Positions 46,801 to 57,479 of a stretch of 64,000 nt of DNA are shown in pieces. Every line of letters starts with the position of its first letter. The first letter of the stretch is position 1. The stretch covers positions 62,001-126,000 of the forward strand of contig NZ_SNXE01000010.1 of assembly GCF_004362405.1 (NCBI RefSeq), read 5' to 3'. The notes beneath the pieces are model-generated. The model saw only the letters and a program-made list of their open reading frames with translations. It had not been told where the DNA came from and made no database searches. The position numbers were made by a program, and so were the translations under genes. This DNA is from Roseateles asaccharophilus (GTDB lineage: Bacteria; Pseudomonadota; Gammaproteobacteria; Burkholderiales; Burkholderiaceae_C).

Positions 46801-47004
46801 ATGCCCAAAATGAAGACCAAGAGCAGCGCGAAGAAGCGTTTTCGCGTTCGTCCGGGTGGTACCGTCAAGCGCGGTCAGGCCTTCAAGCGCCACATCCTGA
46901 CCAAGAAGACCACGAAGAACAAGCGTCAGCTGCGCGGCGCTGCGAACGTGCATGAAACCAACATGGGTCACATCGCTGCGATGCTGCCCTTTGCTGGTCT
47001 GTAA
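46801..47004 (+). CDS. rpmI: ribosomal protein bL35
   Basis: A 67-residue basic protein with the family pattern [46 protein letters not shown], binding 23S rRNA in the large subunit. AAGGAG is 7 bases upstream of the ATG. It lies between infC and rplT in the conserved order and is 25 bases from rplT. Confidence 0.98.
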   Translation: MPKMKTKSSAKKRFRVRPGGTVKRGQAFKRHILTKKTTKNKRQLRGAANVHETNMGHIAAMLPFAGL

Positions 47005-47029
47005 TTCCACGAACTGAAGGAGATACAAC

Positions 47030-47386
47030 ATGCCTCGCGTCAAACGTGGTGTTACCGCACGTGCTCGTCACAAGAAGGTCCTGGCTCTGGCCAAGGGCTT
47101 CCGTGGTCGTCGTAAGAACGTCTTCCGCATCGCCAAGCAGGCGGTGATGAAGGCGGGCCAGTACGCCTACCGTGACCGCCGTGCCAAGAAGCGCGTGTTC
47201 CGCCAGCTGTGGATTGCCCGTATCAACGCGGCAAGCCGTGGCCTGGGTCTGAGCTACAGCAAGTTCGTGGCTGGCCTGAAGAAGGCCCAGATCGACATCG
47301 ATCGCAAGGTCCTGGCTGATCTCGCCGTCAACGATCCTGCTGGTTTTGCCAGCATCTTCGCCAAGGTGAAGGCCGCTCTCGCTTAA
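47030..47386 (+). CDS. rplT: ribosomal protein bL20
   Basis: A 118-residue protein: [99 protein letters not shown]. It is an early assembly protein of the 50S subunit and, in other bacteria, a repressor of its own operon. AAGGAGATACAAC precedes the ATG, an ideal ribosome site. Confidence 0.98.
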   Translation: MPRVKRGVTARARHKKVLALAKGFRGRRKNVFRIAKQAVMKAGQYAYRDRRAKKRVFRQLWIARINAASRGLGLSYSKFVAGLKKAQIDIDRKVLADLAVNDPAGFASIFAKVKAALA

Positions 47387-47396
47387 TTGCCCGACG

Positions 47397-47438
47397 GCCC
47401 CGCAAGGGGCTGTTGCGGCTGCCTGGCGCAAGCCAGGC
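47397..47438 (+). other. two GCAA-loop hairpins downstream of rplT
   Basis: GCCCC-GCAA-GGGGC (47397-47410) and GCCTGGC-GCAA-GCCAGGC (47421-47438), both with the same GNRA-type tetraloop. They lie between the rplT stop and the terminator before pheS and may stabilise the upstream mRNA or help termination. Confidence 0.7.
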
Positions 47439-47448
47439 GCGCCTTTCA

Positions 47449-47477
47449 AGGCCGACACCCTGGTGTTCGGCCTTTTT
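47449..47477 (+). terminator. terminator between rplT and pheS
   Basis: AGGCCGACACC / GGTGTTCGGCCT with one bulged T, a two-base loop, then five T (47473-47477). It ends 33 bases before pheS, so read-through is needed for pheST unless another promoter exists. Confidence 0.85.
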
Positions 47478-47510
47478 CATTTTGTTTGCTCCGAATCCGA
47501 TCGCCCCGCG

Positions 47511-48548
47511 ATGAACGACCTCGACCAACTGCTACAGACGGCAACCCTAGAGTTTGCCGCCGCCGCCACGCCCGCCGACCTGGAGAACGCCAAGGCCCGA
47601 TTTATTGGCAAGAGCGGCCAGGTGACCGAGCTGATGAAGGGCCTGGCCGCGCTGTCGGTCGAGGAAAAGAAGACCCGCGGCGCCCAGATCAACCAACTGA
47701 AACAGGGCATTGAGGCCGCGCTGAACGCCCGCCGCCAGGCCCTGGCCGATGCCGAGCTGGCCGTCCAGCTCAAGGCCGAGGCCTTGGATGTGAGTCTGCC
47801 CGGGCGCGCTCGCGGCACCGGCGGCCTGCACCCCATCACCCGCGCCATGGAGCGCATCGAGGCCATCTTCGGCTCCATGGGTTTCGATGTGGCCGACGGC
47901 CCCGAGATCGAGAACGACTGGTTCAACTTCACGGCGCTGAATACGCCCGAAGACCATCCGGCCCGCTCCATGCACGACACCTTCTACATCGAAGGCGGTC
48001 ATGTGCTGCGCACCCACACCAGCCCCATGCAGATCCGCTACGCGGTCCAGCATGTGAAGAAGCACAAGGCAGCCATCGACGCCGGCCTGCCCATGCCCGA
48101 GATCCGCGTGATCGCGCCGGGCCGCACCTACCGGGTGGACAGCGATGCCACCCACTCGCCCATGTTCCACCAGGTCGAAGGCCTGTGGGTGGGTGAGAAC
48201 ATCTCCTTCAAGGACCTCAAGTCCGTCTACGTGAACTTCATGCAGCAGTTCTTCGAGACGACGGACATGGAGATCCGCTTCCGTCCCAGCTACTTCCCCT
48301 TCACCGAGCCCAGCGCCGAGATCGACATGATGTTCGGCTCCGGCCCGCTCAAGGGCCGCTGGCTGGAGGTCTCGGGCTCGGGCCAGGTCCACCCCCAGGT
48401 GATCCGCAATATGGGCCTGGACCCCGAGAAGTACATCGGCTTCGCGTTCGGCTCGGGCATCGACCGCCTGGCCATGCTGCGTTACGGCGTGGGCGACCTG
48501 CGCCTGTTCTTTGACGGCGATCTGCGCTTCCTGTCGCAGTTCAAGTAA
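47511..48548 (+). CDS. pheS: phenylalanyl-tRNA synthetase alpha subunit
   Basis: A 345-residue subunit with the N-terminal coiled coil (1-85) and the class II core: [70 protein letters not shown], motif 2 ([28 protein letters not shown]) and motif 3 ([25 protein letters not shown]). It forms an alpha2-beta2 enzyme with PheT and charges tRNA-Phe. The ATG 47511 lacks a clear Shine-Dalgarno site. The frame is open upstream to GTG 47463, which would add a Phe-rich stretch lying in the terminator stem. Confidence 0.97.
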   Translation: MNDLDQLLQTATLEFAAAATPADLENAKARFIGKSGQVTELMKGLAALSVEEKKTRGAQINQLKQGIEAALNARRQALADAELAVQLKAEALDVSLPGRARGTGGLHPITRAMERIEAIFGSMGFDVADGPEIENDWFNFTALNTPEDHPARSMHDTFYIEGGHVLRTHTSPMQIRYAVQHVKKHKAAIDAGLPMPEIRVIAPGRTYRVDSDATHSPMFHQVEGLWVGENISFKDLKSVYVNFMQQFFETTDMEIRFRPSYFPFTEPSAEIDMMFGSGPLKGRWLEVSGSGQVHPQVIRNMGLDPEKYIGFAFGSGIDRLAMLRYGVGDLRLFFDGDLRFLSQFK

Positions 48549-48598
48549 TCGCTCGAGAACCTGCCCGTCAAACGAACGCCTGAAGAGAACAGAACACC

Positions 48599-51013
48599 AT
48601 GCAATTCCCCGAGTCCTGGCTGCGGAGCTTCTGCAACCCCGCGCTGAACACCCAAGAGCTGGCCGAGCTGCTGACCATGTCCGGCCTGGAGGTCGAAGAG
48701 CTGCGTCCCGCGGCGCCGCCCTTCCATGGCATCGTCGTGGCCGAGATCCTGACGGCCGAGCAACATCCTAATGCCGACAAGCTGCGCGTCTGCACGGTCA
48801 ACGCGGGTGGCCCGGAGCCCCTGCAGATCGTCTGCGGCGCCCCCAACGCCCGCGCCGGCATCAAGGTGCCCCTCGCTACCATCGGCGCCGAACTGCCCCC
48901 GGGCGAGGATGGCCAGCCCTTCAAGATAGGCAAGGGCAAGCTGCGCGGCGTGGAGAGCTTCGGCATGCTGTGCTCGGCCCGCGAGCTCAAGCTCAGCGAG
49001 GACCATGGCGGCCTGCTGGAGCTGGCGGCCGACGCGCCGGTGGGCCAGAGCATCCGTGAGCATCTGAACCTGGACGATATGCTGTTCACGCTCAAGCTCA
49101 CGCCCAATCTGGCGCATTGCCTGAGCGTCTATGGCATCGCCCGCGAGGTCTCGGCCCTGACCGGTGCGCCGCTCCAGGCGCCCAGCTTCCCGCCCGTGGC
49201 CGTAAAGCATGAGGCCAAGCTGCCGGTGCGCATCGAGGCGCCCGATCTGTGCGGCCGCTTCTCGGGCCGCGTGGTGCGCGGCATCAACACCCGGGCCCAG
49301 ACCCCGGCGTGGATGGTGGAGCGCCTGGCGCGCTGCGGCCAGCGCTCGGTCTCGCCCCTGGTGGACATCTCCAACTACGTGATGTTCGAGCTGGGCCGTC
49401 CCAGCCACATCTTCGATCTGGACAAGATCCACGGCGAGCTGATCGTGCGCTGGGGCAAGGCTGGCGAGCAGCTCAAGCTGCTGAACGGCAACACCATCAC
49501 GGTGGACGAGCAGGTGGGCGTGATCGCCGACCGCGAGCAGGTCGAGTCCCTGGCCGGCATCATGGGCGGCGACGCCACCGCCGTGTCCGATGACACGAAG
49601 AACGTCTATGTGGAAGCCGCCTTCTGGTGGCCCAAGGCCGTGGCCGGCCGTTCGCGCCGCTACAACTTCTCCACCGACGCCGGTCACCGCTTCGAGCGCG
49701 GTGTGGACCCGGTGGGCACGGTCGAGCACATCGAGCGCATCACCCAGCTGATCCTGGAGATTTGCGGCGGCGAAGCCGGTCCCATGGACGACCAGGTGGC
49801 CGCCATGCCCGAGCGCAAGCCCGTGACCCTGCGTGTGGCCCGTGCCGCCAAGGTGATCGGCATGGAGCTGAGCCAGGCGCAATGCGCCGAGGTCTTCAAG
49901 CGTCTGGGCCTGGACTTTGTGGAAGGCGAGGGCACGCTGACCGTGACCCCGCCCAGCTACCGCTTCGACATCCAGATCGAGGAAGACCTGATCGAGGAAG
50001 TCATCCGCGTTCTGGGCTATCCCAAGCTGCCGGCCACGCCGCCCCTGGCGCCGGTGGTGGGCAAGACGCTCAGCGAGTCGCGTCGCGCGGTGCATGCGCT
50101 GCGCCACGCCATGGCCGGGCGCGACTATTACGAGACCATCAACTTCAGCTTTGTGGAAGCGCGCTGGGAGCAGGAGCTGGCCGGCAACGCCAACCCCATC
50201 CAGCTGCTCAACCCCATCGCCGCCCCCCTGGCCGTGATGCGCTCCAGCCTGATCGGCAGCCTGGTGCAGGTGTTGCGCCACAACCTGGCGCGCAAGGCGC
50301 CGCGCGTGCGCGTGTTCGAGATCGGCCGCGTCTTCCTGCGCGACGCCTCGGTGGTGGAGAGCGACAGCAGCATTGCCGGCGTGGCCCAACCCATGCGCCT
50401 GGCCGGCCTGGCCTATGGCCCGGCCGAGCAGCAGCAGTGGAGCCAGCGCGACCGTCAGGTGGACTTCTTCGATGTGAAGGGCGATCTGGAAGCCCTGTTC
50501 GCGCCGCGCCAGCTGAGCTTTGTGGCCGCCGAGCATCCGGCTCTGCATCCTGGCCGTTCGGCCAAGGTGCTGCTGGAGGGCGCCGAGATCGGCGTGATCG
50601 GCGAGCTGCACCCCAAGTGGCGCCAGGGCTATGAGCTGCCCCAGGCTCCGGTGCTGTTTGAACTGACGCTTGACGCCGTGCTGGCACGCAGCCTGCCCAA
50701 GAGTGCTGGCGTGCCGCGCCAGCAGTCGGTGCAGCGCGATATCGCGGTGATCGTGGGCGAGGGCGTGACACACGATGCGCTGATGGCCGCCATCGCTGGC
50801 GCCCATGAGGGTCTGATCCGCTCGGCCAAGCTCTTCGACGTGTTCAAGCCCGCCCAGCCCACGGCCGAGCTCAAGGCTGGCGAGCGCAGCCTGGCCGTGC
50901 GCCTGGAGCTGCTGGACGAGGAGAGCACCCTGACCGATGAGCGCATCGAGCAGGCCGTCTCCAAGGTGCTGGCGGCACTCGGCGAGAAGCTGGGCGCCCG
51001 TCTGCGCGGCTGA
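48599..51013 (+). CDS. pheT: phenylalanyl-tRNA synthetase beta subunit
   Basis: An 804-residue protein with the bacterial PheT layout: tRNA-binding EMAP-like domain (about 40-155), B3/B4 editing domain (about 210-390, with [19 protein letters not shown]), B5 domain (about 400-475), the catalytic-like core, and a ferredoxin-fold anticodon-binding domain at the C-terminus ([60 protein letters not shown]). It partners PheS encoded 50 bases upstream and removes mischarged Tyr-tRNA-Phe. Confidence 0.97.
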   Translation: MQFPESWLRSFCNPALNTQELAELLTMSGLEVEELRPAAPPFHGIVVAEILTAEQHPNADKLRVCTVNAGGPEPLQIVCGAPNARAGIKVPLATIGAELPPGEDGQPFKIGKGKLRGVESFGMLCSARELKLSEDHGGLLELAADAPVGQSIREHLNLDDMLFTLKLTPNLAHCLSVYGIAREVSALTGAPLQAPSFPPVAVKHEAKLPVRIEAPDLCGRFSGRVVRGINTRAQTPAWMVERLARCGQRSVSPLVDISNYVMFELGRPSHIFDLDKIHGELIVRWGKAGEQLKLLNGNTITVDEQVGVIADREQVESLAGIMGGDATAVSDDTKNVYVEAAFWWPKAVAGRSRRYNFSTDAGHRFERGVDPVGTVEHIERITQLILEICGGEAGPMDDQVAAMPERKPVTLRVARAAKVIGMELSQAQCAEVFKRLGLDFVEGEGTLTVTPPSYRFDIQIEEDLIEEVIRVLGYPKLPATPPLAPVVGKTLSESRRAVHALRHAMAGRDYYETINFSFVEARWEQELAGNANPIQLLNPIAAPLAVMRSSLIGSLVQVLRHNLARKAPRVRVFEIGRVFLRDASVVESDSSIAGVAQPMRLAGLAYGPAEQQQWSQRDRQVDFFDVKGDLEALFAPRQLSFVAAEHPALHPGRSAKVLLEGAEIGVIGELHPKWRQGYELPQAPVLFELTLDAVLARSLPKSAGVPRQQSVQRDIAVIVGEGVTHDALMAAIAGAHEGLIRSAKLFDVFKPAQPTAELKAGERSLAVRLELLDEESTLTDERIEQAVSKVLAALGEKLGARLRG

Positions 51014-51075
51014 GCCGCCACGACAGCGTCCGCACGATAAAAGACAGAGCCGTAGGCTAGGAGGAAGCGAGGACC

Positions 51076-51438
51076 ATGAGCGAGGAGCAACAACAAGCCG
51101 CGCGCGTGCTGCTGGGCAGTCTGGAGACGCCCACGCTCACCAAGGCTGAGCTTGCCGAGCTGCTGTTCGACAAGCTGGGCCTGAACAAGCGCGAGTCCAA
51201 GGATATGGTCGAGGCCTTCTTCGACATCATCCACGGCCAGCTGGTGCAGGGTCGCGATGTGAAGCTCTCGGGCTTCGGCAACTTCAATATCCGGCGCAAG
51301 GCGCCTCGCCCGGGCCGCAATCCGCGCACCGGCGAAGCGATCCCGATCAAGGCTCGCAATGTGGTCACCTTCCACGCCAGTCACAAGCTGAAAGAGCAGG
51401 TGCAAGGCGATACATCCAGCGCGGAAGACTTCGAGTAG
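51076..51438 (+). CDS. ihfA: integration host factor alpha subunit
   Basis: A 120-residue HU/IHF-fold protein. After an N-terminal extension ([17 protein letters not shown]) it shows [51 protein letters not shown] and [34 protein letters not shown], including the DNA-minor-groove Pro. IHF, as a heterodimer with IhfB, bends DNA sharply at specific sites. Its position after pheT is the conserved proteobacterial order. AGGAGG is at 51059-51064, a somewhat long spacing; a closer GAGGA lies at 51069-51073. Confidence 0.97.
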   Translation: MSEEQQQAARVLLGSLETPTLTKAELAELLFDKLGLNKRESKDMVEAFFDIIHGQLVQGRDVKLSGFGNFNIRRKAPRPGRNPRTGEAIPIKARNVVTFHASHKLKEQVQGDTSSAEDFE

Positions 51439-51472
51439 AGTCTGACCTCCGCCTCCGAAGCCCTTGATTTCA

Positions 51473-51916
51473 ATGGATAGAGCGCTCCCCGCCATTCCCG
51501 CCAAACGCTACTTCACTATCGGTGAGGTGAGTGAGCTGTGTGGCGTGAAGCCCTATGTGCTGCGCTATTGGGAGCAGGAGTTCACCCAGCTCAAGCCCAT
51601 GAAGCGGCGCGGCAACCGGCGCTACTACCAGCATCACGAGGTGCTGCTGATCCGTCGCATCCGGGATCTGTTGTATGACCAGGGCTTCACCATTTCGGGC
51701 GCGCGCAATCAGTTGGCCGAAGTTGGCGCTGGGCGCGTCGACGCGGCGCAGGCCTTCCGTGAAGAGGCTCTGGAAGCAGGCCTGCCCATGGACGATGAGG
51801 CACAGCAGTCCGCCGCCAATACCGTGGACGGCCCCATCACCGCGGGCGGCGAGCTGTCCCTGGAGCAGGTTCGAAAAGAATTAATTGCGATTCGCGAAAC
51901 ACTGCTTGCAATCTAG
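51473..51916 (+). CDS. MerR family transcriptional regulator
   Basis: A 147-residue protein starting MDRALPAIPAKRYFTIGEVSELCGVKPYVLRYWEQEFTQLKPMKRRGNRRYYQHHEVLLIRRIRDLLYDQGFTISGARNQL, the complete MerR winged-helix domain (11-85), then an acidic linker and a short helical end (LSLEQVRKELIAIRETLLAI). The effector domain is minimal, with no metal-binding Cys cluster. This gene commonly sits after ihfA in Burkholderiales; its target is unknown. A TTG at 51464 would add three residues; the ATG is preferred. Confidence 0.92.
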   Translation: MDRALPAIPAKRYFTIGEVSELCGVKPYVLRYWEQEFTQLKPMKRRGNRRYYQHHEVLLIRRIRDLLYDQGFTISGARNQLAEVGAGRVDAAQAFREEALEAGLPMDDEAQQSAANTVDGPITAGGELSLEQVRKELIAIRETLLAI

Positions 51917-51935
51917 GAAAAAACTGTCTTATAAT
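51906..51935 (+). promoter_or_regulatory. sigma-70-type promoter of tRNA-Pro
   Basis: TTGCAA (51906-51911) and TATAAT (51930-51935) with an 18-base spacer; the -10 ends 12 bases before the mature tRNA 5' end. The best promoter match in the window. Confidence 0.85.
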
Positions 51936-51946
51936 TTGAGGCTCAG

Positions 51947-52024
<78 letters not shown>

Positions 52025-52032
52025 TTGAACGA

Positions 52033-52062
52033 AAAGCCCAGCATCGAAAGATGCTGGGCTTT
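52033..52062 (+). terminator. Rho-independent terminator after tRNA-Pro
   Basis: A perfect 13-bp stem AAAGCCCAGCATC / GATGCTGGGCTTT with a GAAA tetraloop. Confidence 0.9.
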
Positions 52063-52177
52063 ATCGTTTCTGGGCCTTGTTGAGCACCACGAGCTTCATG
52101 GCCATGGTCGAGAGACTGAGTACCCTGGCAGGTGCGGGAGGTCGCATTGCCGGCGCACCCGATTCCCCACAAAAGCA

Positions 52178-52200
52178 AACGGGCCCTGTGAGGGCCCGTT
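52178..52200 (-). terminator. terminator after the J-domain gene
   Basis: Perfect 10-bp stem AACGGGCCCT / AGGGCCCGTT with a 3-base loop. Read on the minus strand it is followed by TTTGCTTTT, so it fits the end of the gene at 52237; on the plus strand GTCGTTTG follows, which is weaker. Confidence 0.75.
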
Positions 52201-52236
52201 GTCGTTTGCGCGGTGTGCGCAATTGCTTTCGTGGCT

Positions 52237-53088
52237 TCAGGCCGCCGTGCCCATCACACGCAGGCGGCGCTGATGCAGGAAGTTCTGGGCCAGGCCCGAG
52301 TCGGGCTGCAGGCGCTGGCCGATATAGAGCTCGCGGCGGCGCTCCACGATCTGGCTGCGCAGGCGGCTGGCCATCACGCCCATGGGATCCAGGCCCTTGG
52401 CCTCGGCCTGCACGATGGCGGCCCAGAGCCGGTGCATGGGATGGGCCAGCAGGGCGGCCTGATGAGCCTGCACCACGCGCAGCCGTCCCTGCACGGCCTG
52501 CTCGCAGCGCTGCAGCCACTCCAGCATGGCCAGGCTGTTGTTGCCCGTGACACGCTCTGGCGCCTCGCCTGCAGCGATCAGCAACTGTTCCAGCTGGGCG
52601 CGGTCCTGCTGCTCATAGGCCTTGTTGACCGTCATCATCTGCGACTCGCGGCGCTGCCGCTCGACGGTGCTGCCCGCCAGATCGGGGTGAAAACGCATTG
52701 CGGCGCGGCGATAAAGCTGCTTGAGGCTCGGCGGGGCCAGGTCTTGCAAGCCACCCGCAGGCTGTGCGGGCAGCGGCGCACCGGCGGGCAGCCGGGCGAG
52801 CATGGGGGGCAGAGCGCTGGCTTTGGGCGGGATGGGCTCGTGGGCGCTGACGCCATTGCGTTGCAGTGCCTCATGGAGATAGACCATGGCCGTATGCAAC
52901 TGGGACTCGAGCGCATCCAGCTCCATGTAGAGCGGGCCCAGCAGATCGCTGTAGCGATCGACGAAGGCCTGGACCTGCTCATGCAGCTTGCGATGAGCCT
53001 GTTCCTGTTCGCTCAGAGTCGCCTGCAGATCGGACAAGCGTGCCTGCCTGCGCGCCAATTCCTGTCGATCAATGGCCAGGTTCCTCAT
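52237..53088 (-). CDS. J-domain (DnaJ-like) protein with coiled-coil N-terminus
   Basis: A 283-residue protein starting MRNLAIDRQELARRQARL. The first 60 residues predict a coiled coil (QARLSDLQATLSEQEQAHRKLHEQVQAFVDRY). A J-domain follows at about 130-180 (LAPPSLKQLYRRAAMRFHPDLAGSTVERQRRESQMMTVNKAYEQQD) and retains the HPD tripeptide needed to stimulate Hsp70 ATPase. No Gly/Phe region, zinc fingers or CTD of DnaJ is present, so this is a type III J-protein; the partner may be DnaK or another Hsp70. The frame is open upstream to 53178. Function unknown beyond the J-domain. Confidence 0.8.
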   Translation of the reverse strand: MRNLAIDRQELARRQARLSDLQATLSEQEQAHRKLHEQVQAFVDRYSDLLGPLYMELDALESQLHTAMVYLHEALQRNGVSAHEPIPPKASALPPMLARLPAGAPLPAQPAGGLQDLAPPSLKQLYRRAAMRFHPDLAGSTVERQRRESQMMTVNKAYEQQDRAQLEQLLIAAGEAPERVTGNNSLAMLEWLQRCEQAVQGRLRVVQAHQAALLAHPMHRLWAAIVQAEAKGLDPMGVMASRLRSQIVERRRELYIGQRLQPDSGLAQNFLHQRRLRVMGTAA

Positions 53089-53207
53089 GCCCTCAAATCC
53101 TCGCTTGTGATGTTTCGCACATTGTGTGGCCTCCCTCGGCTTCTGCAAAAGAGGATGAGCCCGCAAATGCGGGCTCATACGGGCTTATGCGGGAAAACCA
53201 GCAGAAC

Positions 53208-55361
<2,154 letters not shown>

Positions 55362-55579
55362 AAGCATGTCTCCTCTGGTGGTACTGCCGTGATGAAGGGA
55401 CGCCTGTGAGTCGAGTACAACAAACGCCAGCCCTGCACGCTCTCGCCATGTCCACAGGTCGGTCGAGCTCATGCTAGTGGAGGCCCGAGCGCCCGTGCTT
55501 GAGCGTTTACCAGTGGATGACAGGGCAGGAGCCTGGTTTTTGGGGCAGGCTGGTGTCAGCCCCAGGCAAGCCCTGCCGC

Positions 55580-55585
55580 TAGAAT
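55580..55585 (+). promoter_or_regulatory. candidate -10 element of ppa
   Basis: TAGAAT in CTAGAATCCGGG, 29 bases before the ppa ATG; same form as before fadB. Confidence 0.4.
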
Positions 55586-55614
55586 CCGGGTTTCCCCTGG
55601 CGTAGCACCACATC

Positions 55615-56157
55615 ATGAGCCTGCACAACGTGACCCCGGGCAAGAAGGCCCCTGAAGAATTCAACGTCATCATCGAGATCCCGATGAACGCGGATCCGAT
55701 CAAGTACGAAGTGGACAAGGAGAGCGGCGCCCTGTTCGTGGACCGCTTCATGACCACGGCCATGCACTATCCGTGCAACTACGGCTACATCCCCCAGACC
55801 CTGTCGGACGACGGCGATCCGGTGGACGTGCTGGTGATCACCCCCTTCCCGCTTACCCCCGGCGTGGTCGTGACCTGCCGCCCCATCGGCGTGCTGCAGA
55901 TGGACGACGAAGCCGGCGGCGACGCCAAGCTGCTGGCTGTGCCCACCACCAAGATCCTGCCGATCTACGAGCACTGGACCAAGCCCGAGGACATCAACCA
56001 GATGCGCCTGAAGGCCATCCAGCACTTCTTCGAGCACTACAAGGATCTGGAAGCCGGCAAGTGGGTCAAGGTCAAGGGCTGGGAAGGCCCCGAGGCCGCC
56101 AAGGCCGAGGTGGTGGCCGGTCTGGCCAACTACGCCAAGGCCGAGCAGAAGGCCTGA
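55615..56157 (+). CDS. ppa: soluble inorganic pyrophosphatase (family I)
   Basis: A 180-residue family I pyrophosphatase: [90 protein letters not shown] with the metal-binding DDGDPVDVL Asp cluster, and [17 protein letters not shown]. It splits pyrophosphate in the cytoplasm with Mg2+. It is divergent from hppA (253 bases between starts), so two PPi-consuming enzymes share one promoter region. A strong terminator follows. Confidence 0.97.
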   Translation: MSLHNVTPGKKAPEEFNVIIEIPMNADPIKYEVDKESGALFVDRFMTTAMHYPCNYGYIPQTLSDDGDPVDVLVITPFPLTPGVVVTCRPIGVLQMDDEAGGDAKLLAVPTTKILPIYEHWTKPEDINQMRLKAIQHFFEHYKDLEAGKWVKVKGWEGPEAAKAEVVAGLANYAKAEQKA

Positions 56158-56197
56158 TGGCCCGTGCAACCGGCCGCTTTGGCCGGTGCCAACGAGG

Positions 56198-56221
56198 AAG
56201 CGCCCCGCGGGGCGCTTTTTT
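56198..56221 (+). terminator. terminator after ppa, probably bidirectional
   Basis: AAGCGCCCC / GGGGCGCTT with loop GC and a T-run to 56221. The convergent gene's stop at 56221 abuts it, and a second hairpin ACCGGCC-GCTTT-GGCCGGT (about 56169-56187) lies just before. Confidence 0.9.
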
Positions 56222-57423
56222 CATGCGCCCTGCTTGAAGGGCTGGTGCTCCGAGAGCTCGTCCGTATAGTCGCGCATGGCCTGACCCTCGCGTGCCAGGA
56301 AGTCGTTCACCGCCTGGCTGAAGTCCGGGTGGGCCAGCCAGTGGCTCGAGCCCGTGCCCACGGGCAGCAGGCCGCGCGCCATCTTGTGCTCCCCCTGAGC
56401 CCCGCCCTCGAAAGCGCGGTAGCCCTGCGTGATGCACCAGGACAGGGGCTGGTAGTAGCAGGCGTCGAAGTGCAGGCAGGGGATGGGCTCCAGCGCGCCC
56501 CAGTAGCGGCCGTAGGCGCGGCGGGTGTGCGGGTCCAGCGCGATGAGCGAGGCGGCCACGCGCTGCGCTACGCCGTCCACCATGCGTTGGGCCACAAAGA
56601 GCAGCCAGTACTCCGCCATCTCGCTCTGCATGGCGGCAAAAAACTCGCGCCGCAGATAGGGCGTGCTGTGGTGGGCGCGGTAGGTGAGCTGGTAGCAGCG
56701 GTGGAAGAAGTCCCAGTCGGCCGCCGTGATCTGCGCTCCCTGCAGCACCTCGTAGACGATGCCGGCCTCGCGCACCCGGCGCTGCTCCTGCTGGATCTTC
56801 TTGCGCTTCTCACGCTGCAGCGAGGCCAGGAAGTCCGTGAAATCGGCATAGGGCTGAGGCTCGCGGTTGCGCCAGTGGAACTGCACGCCCTCGCGCTGCA
56901 TCCAGCCCTGGGCCTGGGCCACCGCGAAATCGGCCGCATCACCGAAGAGCAGATGGGCGGAAGACAGGTCCAGGCGCTCGGCCAGGGTCTGCAGGCCCTG
57001 CATCAGCAGGCGGCGCGAGGCCGCGTCGCGCGCCAGCAGGCGGCTGCCCGGCACGGGCGTGAAGGGCACGGCCACCAGCAGCTTGGGGTAGTAGTCCAGG
57101 CCGTGGCGTCGGTAGGCATCGGCCCAGGCCCAGTCGAACACATATTCACCGTAGCTGTGGGCCTTCAGATAGGCGGGGCAGGCGGCGAGCAGCTCGGCGT
57201 TCTCTTGCTGCCGGCCGCGCCACAGGCTCAGGAACTGCGGCTGCCAGCCGGTCTGGGCCACGGCCGAGCCGCTGCCGTGCAGGGCCTGCAGATACTCCAG
57301 ACGCATGAAGGGCGTGGGCTGGGCCGAGGCCGCCAACAGCGCGTTCCAGGCCTCGCGGGGCAGGGCGGCGGGATCGTCATCGACCCGCAGGTGCAGCTCA
57401 TCATCGGCAGGGGGCGCGCTCAT
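56221..57423 (-). CDS. FemAB/GNAT-like protein (DUF482, peptidogalycan-type)
   Basis: A 400-residue protein of the DUF482/COG3146 group, which has a GNAT-related fold. Landmarks are FMRLEYLQALHGSGSAV, SYGEYVFDWAWADAYRRHGLDYYPKLLVAVPFTPVPGSRLL, SSAHLLFGD, FTDFLASLQREKRKKIQQEQRRV and YGRYWGALEPIPCLHFDACYYQPLSWCITQGYRAFEGGAQGEHKMARGLLPVGTGSSHWL. Members are annotated as N-acetyltransferases or peptidoglycan-related, but no substrate is established. Start at 57423 (MSAPPADDELHLRVDDD) is preferred over 57450. It is divergent from nadE, 56 bases apart. Confidence 0.85.
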   Translation of the reverse strand: MSAPPADDELHLRVDDDPAALPREAWNALLAASAQPTPFMRLEYLQALHGSGSAVAQTGWQPQFLSLWRGRQQENAELLAACPAYLKAHSYGEYVFDWAWADAYRRHGLDYYPKLLVAVPFTPVPGSRLLARDAASRRLLMQGLQTLAERLDLSSAHLLFGDAADFAVAQAQGWMQREGVQFHWRNREPQPYADFTDFLASLQREKRKKIQQEQRRVREAGIVYEVLQGAQITAADWDFFHRCYQLTYRAHHSTPYLRREFFAAMQSEMAEYWLLFVAQRMVDGVAQRVAASLIALDPHTRRAYGRYWGALEPIPCLHFDACYYQPLSWCITQGYRAFEGGAQGEHKMARGLLPVGTGSSHWLAHPDFSQAVNDFLAREGQAMRDYTDELSEHQPFKQGA

Positions 57424-57479
57424 CGGCGCAAATCTTAGGGGCAGGCGCAAACCCCGCGCTTTGATGGCAGGATTCGGGC

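Noticed and set aside
47463-47510. Phe-rich N-terminal extension of PheS starting at GTG 47463
   Set aside because: It lies inside the terminator stem, has no ribosome site and is not part of the PheS family N-terminus; kept only as an observation.
55362-55614. An upstream extension of hppA to 55763
   Set aside because: The added residues have no membrane or family features, and AGGAG directly precedes the starts at 55361/55367.
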